Assembly (NCBI GenBank): GCA_029974925.1
Contig: JARKQH010000094.1
Location: 1-38,726 of the forward strand
From: Verrucomicrobiota bacterium
Lineage (GTDB): Bacteria > Verrucomicrobiota > Verrucomicrobiia > Limisphaerales > UBA8199
Reading direction: 5' to 3'
Length of the DNA stretch: 38,726 nt
The position numbers were made by a program, and so were the translations under genes. This document shows, piece after piece, positions 25,281 through 33,574 of the stretch (position 1 is the first letter of the stretch; every line of letters begins with the position of its first letter). The notes below the pieces were generated by a model, which searched no databases, was not told the origin of the DNA, and saw only the letters and a list, made by a program, of their open reading frames with translations.

Positions 25281-25985
25281 ATGAAACCTAAAACCATTGC
25301 AGCCTGCCTGATTCTCAGCGGCACGTTCACTCTGTCTGCCGCCACGATATCCAATCCGTGGTCGGGCGCGGCGGGTGACCGGGCGAATTTCTCCGCGTTC
25401 GCTTTCAAAGCCGATGCCGGCCTGTTTCCCACCAGTGTGGATCCCGCCGGTTCCCTGACCCCCACCTTTCAGCTTGATAGCCTGACCTTGATCCGCCCCG
25501 CCCTGGCTTCGCCTGACGCGCCGAGCTTTGGCACCGGTCCGGGCCAATTGACCGCCTCCAACACGCCGGTTTTCATTGATATTTACACCGACTTCGCCGC
25601 GAATGCCTTTAGCGGCTATCTCGGTTCATCCAGTTCCAGCGTCACTTGGGACGATACGGTCTCGGACCAGCCTTACACCTTTAACTTTACGGGCATCAAC
25701 CTCGACAGCGGCACCAAATACTGGTTCGTTTTCTCCGAGGACAATCTCGATGGCGACATCGCCCAGTTCCGCGCCAAAGTCAATACTTCAGGCAACAACA
25801 CCACCCCAGGTCCCGGCCCGGGTTACCTTGTGAACGATACCCTGCAAGTCCTCCTCCCCGGCGCCACCCTTTCCTCCCGAGACTGGGGGGTGGCCTTCAC
25901 GGTCGGTTTCACGCCCATCCCCGAGCCCACCACCCTGGCCTTGGGCCTGCTGGGCGCCACGCTGCTGATCTTCCGCCGCCGGTAA
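25281..25985 (+). CDS. PEP-CTERM exported protein (234 aa)
   Basis: The signal peptide MKPKTIAACLILSGTFTLSA is followed by about 190 residues of Ser/Thr/Asp-rich, probably beta-sandwich sequence (FIDIYTDFAANAFSGYLGSS, YTFNFTGINLDSGTKYWFVF). This resembles the choice-of-anchor or 'lectin-like' ectodomains common in PEP-CTERM proteins. The C-terminus is a canonical sorting signal: PEP within PIPEPTTLALGLL, a hydrophobic helix, and the basic end FRRR. Such proteins are recognised and cut by an exosortase and linked to the surface or extracellular matrix. No exosortase gene is in the window. The gene has its own leader region upstream and a strong terminator 20 bases downstream, so it is probably monocistronic. 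Confidence 0.88.
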   Translation: MKPKTIAACLILSGTFTLSAATISNPWSGAAGDRANFSAFAFKADAGLFPTSVDPAGSLTPTFQLDSLTLIRPALASPDAPSFGTGPGQLTASNTPVFIDIYTDFAANAFSGYLGSSSSSVTWDDTVSDQPYTFNFTGINLDSGTKYWFVFSEDNLDGDIAQFRAKVNTSGNNTTPGPGPGYLVNDTLQVLLPGATLSSRDWGVAFTVGFTPIPEPTTLALGLLGATLLIFRRR

Positions 25986-26005
25986 GTTGCCCGGCGCCAC
26001 CCTTT

Positions 26006-26036
26006 CAACCCGGCAGATTGGCCGTCTGCCGGGTTG
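26006..26036 (+). terminator. Strong rho-independent terminator after PEP-CTERM gene
   Basis: A perfect 12-base stem (CAACCCGGCAGA 26006-26017 with TCTGCCGGGTTG 26025-26036), a 7-base loop, then acggttgtttcgttgtg with a T-rich stretch. It lies 20 bases after the stop. Confidence 0.8.
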
Positions 26037-26485
26037 ACGGTTGTTTCGTTGTGAACCGCAGTCTTCCCGGAGTACTCCGGGAATCACAACTTCCCGTCGT
26101 CAGGCGACTCAGCGCCCGCTTCCGCCCTCTGACACGCCCTTGGCGTATCCCAAACGGCTTCGGCCGTGAGTTTCCAAATGATGTGGCTTTCCGCCCGGCA
26201 GGGCGGCAAAGGGGAGGGGTGCCAAAGGCTTGATGCAGGAGGGGAATCAGGCGGCTTGCAGTCGGCAGGCGGGGGGATTAAGGTGGGGCTTGTGATGACA
26301 CCACTGCGGGCGGAGTGAGCAACCTTTAAGCGCACCCGCCGGTATTTATGCCATCCCACGATCAATGCTGATTTGCCTCATTCGCGGTGAAGTGGCCGTC
26401 TGGCGCGCCGCAGCGGGACGCGCACAAGCGCCGGCAGCCACTGACGGTTTCCCGGGCAAAAGCCGGTTTTCACAACGATGATTTT
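26037..26485. other. Intergenic region rich in perfect hairpins
   Basis: About 450 bases with no gene I can support. It contains a 20-base perfect palindrome (26064-26083), a 5-base stem with a UUCG tetraloop (26154-26167) and a 6-base stem with a 4-base loop (26191-26206), after the terminator at 26006-26036. The last part (about 26290-26485) should hold the promoter of the NHL gene. An open frame reaching back to 26387 joins the NHL gene but lacks signal-peptide features. Confidence 0.45.
26064..26083. repeat. 20-base perfect palindrome
   Basis: TTCCCGGAGTACTCCGGGAA reads the same on both strands. It could be a cruciform or hairpin (with a very tight loop), or a dimeric regulator site. It is too far upstream of the NHL gene (about 400 bases) to be an obvious operator for it. 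Confidence 0.75.
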
Positions 26486-27805
26486 ATGAAGCGTGAAATT
26501 CTCCTCGGTGGGTGCGCTTGGATGCTCGTCCATGCCGCTTTTTCGGCTGAGTTCGGCATCGCGTCGCTGGCCCGCGATGGTGGGATCACTTGGAGCGGAG
26601 CCTTTACCAACGGGGTGGTGACGATTGAGACGGCGGAGGGACTCGGCGGCGACTGGTCGGTGCAAAGGAATTACTTTACGACCCATTCAGCCGGCGCAGG
26701 GCGGGTGGAGCTTTTGCCCGGCAACACCTTTGTCCGCCTGCTGATGGTGGATATCTCGACCAACACGCCGCGGCACTACACGAACCTGTTGGAGTCTTAT
26801 GGGATTCTGGAGACCGTGGCGGGCCGCGGGTTGAGCAACGTGGACACCAGTCAATGGCTTCCGCAATACGAGGGGGAGTGGGCGACGAACGTGTGTTTGT
26901 CGCGACCGCACATTTCCTTTGGGGACTCGCGCGGCAACGTGTTGATCGTGGACCAGCGGAGTTCGTCGGTGCTGATCGTGACACCGGAAGGGCGGCTCCA
27001 CACTTACGCGGGAACCCATATCGCCGGCGACAATGGCGACGGCCCCGACTACGCCACCAATCTCCACCTCAACAATCCGAATGGGGGATGGCTGGGAACC
27101 AATGATGTGCTCTACGTGCTGGACACCGAAAACGCGAAGGTCCGCAAGATCACGCCCGACGGCATCATGACCACCCTGTTCACCGCGCCCAATCCGATGG
27201 GCGACGGCCGCGCGCTTTGGGTCAAGAGCGACGAATCGGTGGTTTATTTCGGATCGGGCGGCACGGCCACCAGCGGGGCGGCCACCAACCTTTATCGGTG
27301 GACGCCGGGCGGGGGAGTCTCGCTGGTTCGAAACGATTTCAAAGAGCTGGGCAACATTATGGGGGATGAGCGCACGGGAGACCTGTACCTCAGCGACCGG
27401 GGCGCCAACCGGGTGTACCGTCTGAGCACAAACAACGTGCTGACCCCCATTGCGGGCAACGGCACCACCAGCGGGGGCGGGGAAGGGGCGCCGGCGCTCC
27501 AGACCGGCTTGATTGCGCCGCGCTGCGTGGCTTTCCTGCCCAATGGCGGCTGGTTCACCTGCGAGCATGACCCGGGCAACCGGATTTGGTATATAGACCC
27601 GGCCGGCATCATTCACCTGTGGATGAATGGAGCCAAGACCAACGCCTTCCGCGTCGGCGACGGCGAATGGTTTTACGCGAATCCCATGCTGCCCAAGGTC
27701 TCGCGCGTGCGCTCGGTGATCCCGGACCCGGCCGGCAACCTGATTATTACGGAAAGCAATTACGGCTACGTCCGGCGCATCCGGTTTCACCGGATGAATC
27801 CGTAG
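26486..27805 (+). CDS. Secreted NHL-repeat beta-propeller protein
   Basis: 439 residues from ATG 26486, where a signal peptide begins (MKREILLGGCAWMLVHAAFS). Residues about 20-95 form a small module (GLGGDWSVQRNYFTT..TFVRLLMVDIS) of a type also seen at the ends of neighbouring surface proteins. The rest has NHL-like propeller blades: ISFGDSRGNVLIVDQRSSSV, VLYVLDTENAKVRKITPDGI, GDLYLSDRGANRVYRLSTNN, GNRIWYIDPAGIIHLW and ITESNYGYVRRIRF. NHL propellers act as binding scaffolds or, in some families, as lyases; no catalytic residues can be assigned. The beta-helix gene follows 26 bases later on the same strand, so the two are probably cotranscribed. Confidence 0.8.
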   Translation: MKREILLGGCAWMLVHAAFSAEFGIASLARDGGITWSGAFTNGVVTIETAEGLGGDWSVQRNYFTTHSAGAGRVELLPGNTFVRLLMVDISTNTPRHYTNLLESYGILETVAGRGLSNVDTSQWLPQYEGEWATNVCLSRPHISFGDSRGNVLIVDQRSSSVLIVTPEGRLHTYAGTHIAGDNGDGPDYATNLHLNNPNGGWLGTNDVLYVLDTENAKVRKITPDGIMTTLFTAPNPMGDGRALWVKSDESVVYFGSGGTATSGAATNLYRWTPGGGVSLVRNDFKELGNIMGDERTGDLYLSDRGANRVYRLSTNNVLTPIAGNGTTSGGGEGAPALQTGLIAPRCVAFLPNGGWFTCEHDPGNRIWYIDPAGIIHLWMNGAKTNAFRVGDGEWFYANPMLPKVSRVRSVIPDPAGNLIITESNYGYVRRIRFHRMNP

Positions 27806-27831
27806 GGCTTCCGCAGCTCCGCCCTATCCCT

Positions 27832-30186
27832 ATGAAAACTCGAGCCTGCTTCTTTGGAACCTTTGTGGCGGCGCTGCTGCTGGCCACGGGAACTCCCGCC
27901 GCCACCCTGCCGCTCGTCAGCCACGGCGATACGTGGCGTTTCCACAAAGGCACCAATGCGCCGCAACCCAACTGGACCCTCGCCCCGGACGCCGCGCTGG
28001 ACGCCACTTGGGCGGCAGGGCAGGGGGGCTTCGGCTATGCGGATGGGGGCGGGCAGGAGACCAACAACTGCCGGACCATCCTTTCGGACATGAAGAACAG
28101 CTACACCACACTTTACATTCGAAAGCAGTTCGAACTGGCCGCCCCTCCGCCGGACAACGCGCGACTGGTCCTGCGAATGGATTGGGATGACGGCTTCATT
28201 GCCTGGCTGGACGGCCGCCACCTCACCAACCGGTACGTCAACGGCGCGCCGGCGGAGCCGCTCTACACTACCAACGCCAACGCCAGTCATGAATCCTCCC
28301 TGGGCAGCGGCGGCCAGCCGGCCGTGGCCTTCGACCTGGGCTACGCGACCAACTGGCTGGCGCCGGGCACGCATACCCTGGCGGTCATCGGGCTGAACCA
28401 GACAATCAGCAGCACCGATTTCATCCTGGTGTCGGATTTGTTCCTGGACATTCCCGAGGCGCCCTTTGTCATCACCTCCGACACCACGCTCCTCGCCAGC
28501 CACAGCCCGTACACCTTCTCGAATCAGGTCGTCGTCGCGAGCAACGCCACCCTGGCCATCGAGCCCGGCGTCACCGTGCGGTTCCGGCAGGGGTGCGGCC
28601 TGACCATCCGGGGCCGTTTGCTCGCCGAGGGCACCGCCAGCCAGCCGGTCTCTTTCACCCGTTATCCCGGTGATGCGACGTGGGAACGGCTCACCTTCGC
28701 CGCGGCGGCGGACAGCCGCCTGGCCCACTGCATCATCGAATACTGCAACTGTGTCGGCGACCATAAGGACTATTACCCCACCGACTGCGGCCCGCCTCCC
28801 ACTTTTGCCCCGCGCAATTATCATGAGGCGGTGGTGGTCCTGGCCAGCCACGTGGATTTCGAAAGCTGCTCCTTCACCAATCTGCCCGACGCCAGCGCCT
28901 CGGCGGAAGGCGACGCGCTGGCCATCATTGCCGACGACCCTGATCATCCCGGCCCGGCTTCCGCCCTCGTGCGAAATTGCCGCTTCATCCGCATCGGCCA
29001 GGGCGTCCACACCCGCTTCGCTTCTGTGCTGGTCGAGGGCTGCGTGTTCCAGGACAAGCATGGCGACAACGACGACGTGGACCTCTATGGCGAAAGCGAC
29101 CCTCCTTGCGTGGTCCGCAGCAACCTGTTCCTCTATCCGTCGTACGACGACCGCGTCAACCCCACCCGCTGCTCGGCGCTGATTTATGGAAACACGGTCT
29201 TTGGCAGCACGGACCACGGCATTGTTTTGCGGGATGTGTCCCATCCGGTGGTGTTTAACAACGTCCTTTACGGCTGCCGGGCGGGCGGCATCTGCGTGCA
29301 AAACGGGTGCGAGGCGTTGATTTTCAACAACACGCTGGTGAATTGCCCGAGCGCGATAAAAATGTTTGATCATCTCGACCGCATCGCGCCGCCCTACTGC
29401 CTGACCCCCGCCAGCGGCCGGGCCACGGTGGTCAACAATATCATCTGGAATTCCACTCCCGCCTTCAACCTCTCTGGCAACGCCTTTGGCACCCTTTACG
29501 CCCACGCCTCCTATTCGGACATCCAGGGCGGCGTTACCAATGCCACCCTCGGCAGCAGCGGTGTGCTGGCCGCCGGCTCGGGGAATTTCGACGCCGACCC
29601 GCGGTTCGTGAACCTGGCGGCGACGAACCTGCATCTGGCCATCGCCTCACCCTGCATTGACGCCGGCACCGCCCAGAGCCCGGCGGGCACCAACCTGGCT
29701 GCCTTCGTCTCTTTTGATTTCGACGGCCTGCCCCGGCCGCTGGACGGCGACGGCACCAACGGTCCCGCCCTGGACCTTGGCGCCTTCGAATTCCTCCTGC
29801 CTTCGGCTGACTCCAACGGGGATGGCATTCCGGATGGCTGGTGCTGGCGTTTTGGGCTCAGTCCCGCCGCGGGCGGCCTGGCGGCTGCCGACTTGGATTT
29901 CGACGGCGCCAGCACGTGGAGCGAGTATGTGGCCGACACCGATCCCACCGACGGTCATTCCTGTTTCCATATTGAGGCAGTCGGCCAATCCCCCTTGGCC
30001 ACTGTCGGGTTCATCAGCTCGACCAATCGGCTGTACAGCCTCTTTTATTCCACGAATGTGGCCAATGGATTCTGGGCGAACGTCCCGGGACAACAAGACG
30101 TCCAGCCCACCAGCGGGTGGACGGTGCTGACGGACACCAACGCCTTGCCTTCGAAATTCTACCGTGTCGGCGTGAGCCTGCCATGA
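27832..30186 (+). CDS. Secreted right-handed beta-helix protein with calcium-type repeat
   Basis: 784 residues from ATG 27832; the signal peptide is MKTRACFFGTFVAALLLATG. Residues about 25-210 (VSHGDTWRFHKGTNAP, YIRKQFEL, LRMDWDDGFIAWLDGRHL, LAPGTHTLAVIGLNQ) are a beta-sandwich of the kind found ahead of CotH and other domains in Verrucomicrobiota exoproteins. Residues about 215-600 are a pectin-lyase-like parallel beta-helix (VFNNVLYGCRAGGICVQNGC, LIFNNTLVNCPSAI, TVVNNIIWNSTPAF, IASPCIDAGTAQ). A DSNGDGIPDGW calcium-binding loop and LDFDGASTWSEYVADTDPTD follow. The end is a short module finishing KFYRVGVSLP. It may be a polysaccharide-binding or -cutting protein; no lyase active site could be assigned. 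The open frame extends further upstream, but over the NHL gene. Confidence 0.82.
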   Translation: MKTRACFFGTFVAALLLATGTPAATLPLVSHGDTWRFHKGTNAPQPNWTLAPDAALDATWAAGQGGFGYADGGGQETNNCRTILSDMKNSYTTLYIRKQFELAAPPPDNARLVLRMDWDDGFIAWLDGRHLTNRYVNGAPAEPLYTTNANASHESSLGSGGQPAVAFDLGYATNWLAPGTHTLAVIGLNQTISSTDFILVSDLFLDIPEAPFVITSDTTLLASHSPYTFSNQVVVASNATLAIEPGVTVRFRQGCGLTIRGRLLAEGTASQPVSFTRYPGDATWERLTFAAAADSRLAHCIIEYCNCVGDHKDYYPTDCGPPPTFAPRNYHEAVVVLASHVDFESCSFTNLPDASASAEGDALAIIADDPDHPGPASALVRNCRFIRIGQGVHTRFASVLVEGCVFQDKHGDNDDVDLYGESDPPCVVRSNLFLYPSYDDRVNPTRCSALIYGNTVFGSTDHGIVLRDVSHPVVFNNVLYGCRAGGICVQNGCEALIFNNTLVNCPSAIKMFDHLDRIAPPYCLTPASGRATVVNNIIWNSTPAFNLSGNAFGTLYAHASYSDIQGGVTNATLGSSGVLAAGSGNFDADPRFVNLAATNLHLAIASPCIDAGTAQSPAGTNLAAFVSFDFDGLPRPLDGDGTNGPALDLGAFEFLLPSADSNGDGIPDGWCWRFGLSPAAGGLAAADLDFDGASTWSEYVADTDPTDGHSCFHIEAVGQSPLATVGFISSTNRLYSLFYSTNVANGFWANVPGQQDVQPTSGWTVLTDTNALPSKFYRVGVSLP

Positions 30187-30330
30187 GGCTGAGACGACGG
30201 GCTGCGAAGTTTTGCCGGGAGGCGGTGGGATGGCGCGTGGGCGCGGCCGGGCGGACCGCAGGGGCGGCGGGGCGTCGGCCGGCTCAAGTTCTGAATTGCC
30301 GCGGCGGGGACTGCGACATAGATTCAGACG

Positions 30331-31477
30331 ATGTTTGATACGATTCGAGCCGAATTGACGCCCGCCGCGGACAAGCTAGCGCACCTGCGGAGGTTTCTTT
30401 GACGTACCGGGGGCGCAAAAGCGGCTGGCCGAGCTCAATGCGCTGATGGCGCAGGAGACCTTTTGGAACAACCGGGAGCAGGCGCAGAAGCTCATTGAAG
30501 AGGCCAACAGCCTCCGCGGACGGATCGAACCCCTCCTCAAGGCGGAAAAGGAGCTCGAAGACTTCCGCGTGATGATTGAGCTGGGCGAGGCGGAGCCGGA
30601 AGCCGAACAAGGACGGATTCAGCAGGAGCTGCAGCGCGACCTGGCCCGGTTTTACAAGGACTTGGAGGCGCTGGAGCTGAAGGTGTTCCTGAACGGTCCG
30701 CATGACCGGAACAACTGCATCCTGAGCATCAACGCCGGGGCGGGGGGGACCGAATCCTGCGACTGGGCCAACATGCTGTTGCGAATGTATCAGCGGTGGG
30801 CGGAGTCGCGGGGCTGGGAAGTCGAACTGAACGACGTGCTCGCGGGCGAAACCGCCGGCATCAAAAGCGCGACCCTCCTGATCAAAGGGGAAAACGCCTA
30901 CGGATTTGCCAAGGCGGAACGCGGGGTGCACCGCCTCGTCCGCATCTCGCCCTTTGACGCCAACAAACGGCGCCACACCAGTTTTGCGAGCGTGGACGTG
31001 ATCGCGGAGATTGAAGAGACGTCGGAGGAAATCACCATTCCGCCGAGTGAGTTAAAGGTGGACACCTACCGTTCCGGGGGCAAAGGGGGACAAAACGTCA
31101 ACAAGGTTGAGACGGCAGTGCGCATCACCCACCTGCCGACCGGCATTGTGGCGGCCTCACAGAGCCAGCGCTCGCAGCACCAAAACCGCGCCACGGCCAT
31201 GAAACTCTTGTTGTCCAAGCTCTATGCCCAGCGGCTGGACGCCCAAAAGGCCGAGATGGAGCGGTTTTATGGCGAGAAAGGCAGCATAAGCTGGGGCAAC
31301 CAAATCCGGAGCTACGTGTTTCAACCGTACCGGATGGTGAAAGACCTCCGCACCGGTGTTGAAACCAGCAATGTGCAGGCGGTCATGGATGGGGATCTGG
31401 ATCCGTTTGTGAACGGCTGGCTGCGGGCGGGGTGTCCGACCCGGCGCATGCAGGGTATCAAGGATGAGGAGGAGTAG
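30331..31477 (+). CDS. prfB: Peptide chain release factor 2, with programmed +1 frameshift
   Basis: RF2 recognises UGA and UAA stop codons and triggers peptide release. The gene is in two frames. ATG 30331 opens 23 codons ending CGG AGG TTT CTT and then an in-frame TGA (30400-30402). A +1 shift at CTT continues with GAC (30401) through to 31477, giving 381 residues (E. coli RF2 has 365). In the second frame the stop-codon recognition region reads [17 protein letters not shown] and the catalytic GGQ is at 252-254, in [18 protein letters not shown], at nearly the same position as in E. coli. The shift site has the classical parts: GGAGG, three bases, CTT TGA C. Cellular RF2 level therefore controls its own synthesis. 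trpC follows 41 bases downstream. Confidence 0.97.
30389..30403 (+). promoter_or_regulatory. prfB programmed +1 frameshift site
   Basis: A Shine-Dalgarno-like GGAGG (30389-30393) lies three bases before CTT TGA C (30397-30403). In RF2 genes this anti-SD contact pushes the ribosome +1 over CUU when UGA decoding by RF2 is slow. All elements known from E. coli prfB are present with the same spacing. Confidence 0.95.
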
Positions 31478-31518
31478 AGGGGGCCGTTCAACCGGGCGAA
31501 AACAACCTCGAATCCCTT

Positions 31519-32331
31519 GTGAACATTCTCGACACCATTGTCGAACAGAAACGCCGCGAAGTGGCCCGCCTGCCCGCGGAAACCGTCTCCGCCGCCGGCC
31601 TGCGTTCGATGCTCGAAAGCCGCGGCCCGCGGCGCGATTTTTCCGCCGCCTTGCGCGCGCCCAGGGCGGGCCCGCTCGCGCTCATTGCCGAGGTCAAAAA
31701 GGCTTCCCCCTCCGCGGGAGTCATCCGCGCCGATTTCGACCCCGTTCGCATTGCCCGGGATTACGAGGCGGCTGGCGCCACTTGTCTCTCGGTGCTGACC
31801 GACGAGAAGTTTTTCCAGGGATCGAATGAGTATCTGCGAGCCATCCGCCAGGCGGTCAACCTCCCCCTGCTGCGCAAGGACTTCCTCATTGACGAACGCC
31901 AGATGCTTGAGGCCGTGCGCTGGGGGGCGGACGCAATACTGCTGATTGTGGCGATTTTGAGCGATGACCAGCTTGCCGCCTTTCACCGCCTCGCCTCCGA
32001 GGCGGGCCTGGCCGCCCTCGTTGAGGTCCATGACGAAGCGGAGTTGGACCGGGCCCTGGCGGTGGGAGCCGACCTGATTGGTGTCAACAACCGTGACCTC
32101 AAGACCTTCAAGGTGGACTTGGCAACCACCGAACGTTTGGCAGCCCGGCTGCAGGCTGCGGGTCGCCGGCGGCCGCTGCTGGTCGCCGAAAGCGGCATTC
32201 ACACCCGGGCGGATGTCGAGCGATTGGCCCGTTGCGGCGCCCAGGCGATGCTGGTGGGCGAATCGCTCATGCGCCAAGGCGATGTGGCAGCCAAAACGCG
32301 CGAACTCCTGGGGGCCGTTCCCGCCTTGTAA
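31519..32331 (+). CDS. trpC: Indole-3-glycerol phosphate synthase
   Basis: 270 residues, the usual size for monofunctional TrpC, a TIM-barrel enzyme that closes the indole ring from CdRP in tryptophan synthesis. Motifs in order: LIAEVKKASPSAGVIRADF (catalytic Glu and Lys), CLSVLTDEKFFQGSNEYL, PLLRKDFLIDERQM (catalytic Lys), IGVNNRDLKTFKVDL, LLVAESGIHTRADV and AMLVGESLMR. The start is GTG at 31519. It follows prfB by 41 bases. No other trp gene is in the window, so the tryptophan pathway is scattered. A strong hairpin lies just downstream; its T run favours the opposite strand, but it may work both ways. Confidence 0.95.
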   Translation: MNILDTIVEQKRREVARLPAETVSAAGLRSMLESRGPRRDFSAALRAPRAGPLALIAEVKKASPSAGVIRADFDPVRIARDYEAAGATCLSVLTDEKFFQGSNEYLRAIRQAVNLPLLRKDFLIDERQMLEAVRWGADAILLIVAILSDDQLAAFHRLASEAGLAALVEVHDEAELDRALAVGADLIGVNNRDLKTFKVDLATTERLAARLQAAGRRRPLLVAESGIHTRADVERLARCGAQAMLVGESLMRQGDVAAKTRELLGAVPAL

Positions 32332-32337
32332 AGACAC

Positions 32338-32366
32338 AAAAAAACCGCCCGGTGAGGACCGGGCGG
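32338..32366 (-). terminator. Rho-independent terminator, minus strand (perhaps bidirectional)
   Basis: A perfect 9-base stem (CCGCCCGGT 32345-32353 with ACCGGGCGG 32358-32366), a 4-base loop, and on the minus strand a run of seven T (A at 32338-32344). It ends the PEP-CTERM gene at 32396 and sits between two convergent genes. Confidence 0.88.
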
Positions 32367-32395
32367 CATTTCAAGATTCTGAATTCTTTGGCGGC

Positions 32396-33346
32396 TTAAC
32401 CTTTGCGCCGCAGCCCAAGCGCGGCCAGACCCAGCAAGCCGAGCAGGGCGCTCGACGGTTCTGGAATGACCGACACCGTGATGTTATCGTAAATCGAGGT
32501 GATCAGGAAATCGTTCACGTCCGTGGAACTGGTGGCATTGATGTCAAATTGTCCAAAGAAGATGTTATTGCCGCTCAGTGTGGCCCCGGCAGCGGATACC
32601 GTCGCTATCAGATTTCCATCAATACTCCAGGTGAGGGTATCCCCATTTTTCACGATAACCACATCACGCCAAGCAAAGCCCAACGCACCGTCAAAGGTTG
32701 CCCCAGTCTGTCCGGGATAAAGAGCCAATTGAGCCGCGGGGGCTGTCTCTCCCCCGAACAAAGCGGTGTAATAGGGATGGATATTGTTGCGCGCGTCAGG
32801 CGAGGTGCCGGTCCCGGCAGCGTAAACGCCCGTGCTGGGAGCCAAAAGAGCATTATCGCGATAGACGCGGTAATCAAAAGTGCTCCCCCCGTCCCCCGAC
32901 GCCCCGAACATGATGCTTGAGGAGGCCCCCGCCCACTGGGCGCTGGCTCCGGAGGTGCCCCAGCCAAAACTGCCCACCTGAGTGGAACCGCTCCCGCCCC
33001 CATTCAGAGGCCCGTTATAATTGAGCCACATGTCAAATCGGAGAATGAAATCCGTAAAACCCTGGCCATTCGGGCTGGCGGAAATGCCTTGAAAAACGCC
33101 CGCGGACTGGTTGGCGAGAAACCGCATGCCAATGGTGGTGCCGGAAGAGCGGGGGGCCGGGGGAATACCCAGGGTGCTATAATCGAATGCAAAGTCGGCA
33201 AACGCATCGCTGTGCGACAAAACCGCCGTCCAGCCGCTGGCACTGGTGCCTGCGTCGAAATTGTCGGAGTAAAGGATTTGGGATTGGAGGGTGCCGCTTG
33301 TCAAGGCCAAGCCGCACATCATGGCAATTAGGGTTTTGTATTTCAT
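32396..33346 (-). CDS. PEP-CTERM exported protein (316 aa)
   Basis: From ATG 33346: signal peptide MKYKTLIAMMCGLALTSGTL, then a jelly-roll-like ectodomain of about 270 residues (ILYSDNFDAGTSASGWTAV, FILRFDMWLNYNGPLNGGGS, LGFAWRDVVIVKNGDTLTWS, NNIFFGQFDINATSSTDVND). This is the concanavalin-like fold often seen in such proteins (LamG-like). The C-terminus is a canonical PEP-CTERM signal: VIPEPSSALLGLLGLAALGL followed by RRKG. It should be processed by an exosortase encoded elsewhere. A frame open to 33394 starts earlier, but 33346 begins directly at the signal peptide. It is convergent with trpC and divergent from xylA, with a 228-base intergenic region. Confidence 0.88.
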   Translation of the reverse strand: MKYKTLIAMMCGLALTSGTLQSQILYSDNFDAGTSASGWTAVLSHSDAFADFAFDYSTLGIPPAPRSSGTTIGMRFLANQSAGVFQGISASPNGQGFTDFILRFDMWLNYNGPLNGGGSGSTQVGSFGWGTSGASAQWAGASSSIMFGASGDGGSTFDYRVYRDNALLAPSTGVYAAGTGTSPDARNNIHPYYTALFGGETAPAAQLALYPGQTGATFDGALGFAWRDVVIVKNGDTLTWSIDGNLIATVSAAGATLSGNNIFFGQFDINATSSTDVNDFLITSIYDNITVSVIPEPSSALLGLLGLAALGLRRKG

Positions 33347-33574
33347 AACCAGTACTGATGCGCCCATGCTACCTACGGCCAGACGTCCTGTCAAGCTGTT
33401 TTTTTCCGCCCTTGCCGGCTTTTTTCGTGCCCCATGACCAGGTACTCCAGCCTCACCTCCCGAGTGGGTCGGTCAGGGGGGATGCCGGCCGGGGACGAGG
33501 GCCGGGATCGAAACTCATGGCTTGCCGTCCGCAATGCACACCTTTAGGCTTTGCCCGCAAACTCTGTGCAACCT

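Noticed and set aside
27586-27831. Upstream extension of the beta-helix protein frame
   Set aside because: It lies over the end of the NHL gene and lacks a signal peptide, while ATG 27832 begins one directly.
27787-29634. Minus-strand open frame of 615 codons
   Set aside because: It is antisense to the beta-helix protein, which has a signal peptide and recognisable domains; the antisense product is Arg/Gly/Val-rich without motifs.
30446-31477. Independent start for RF2 at 30446
   Set aside because: It ignores the canonical frameshift site at 30389-30403 and would remove the conserved N-terminal segment.
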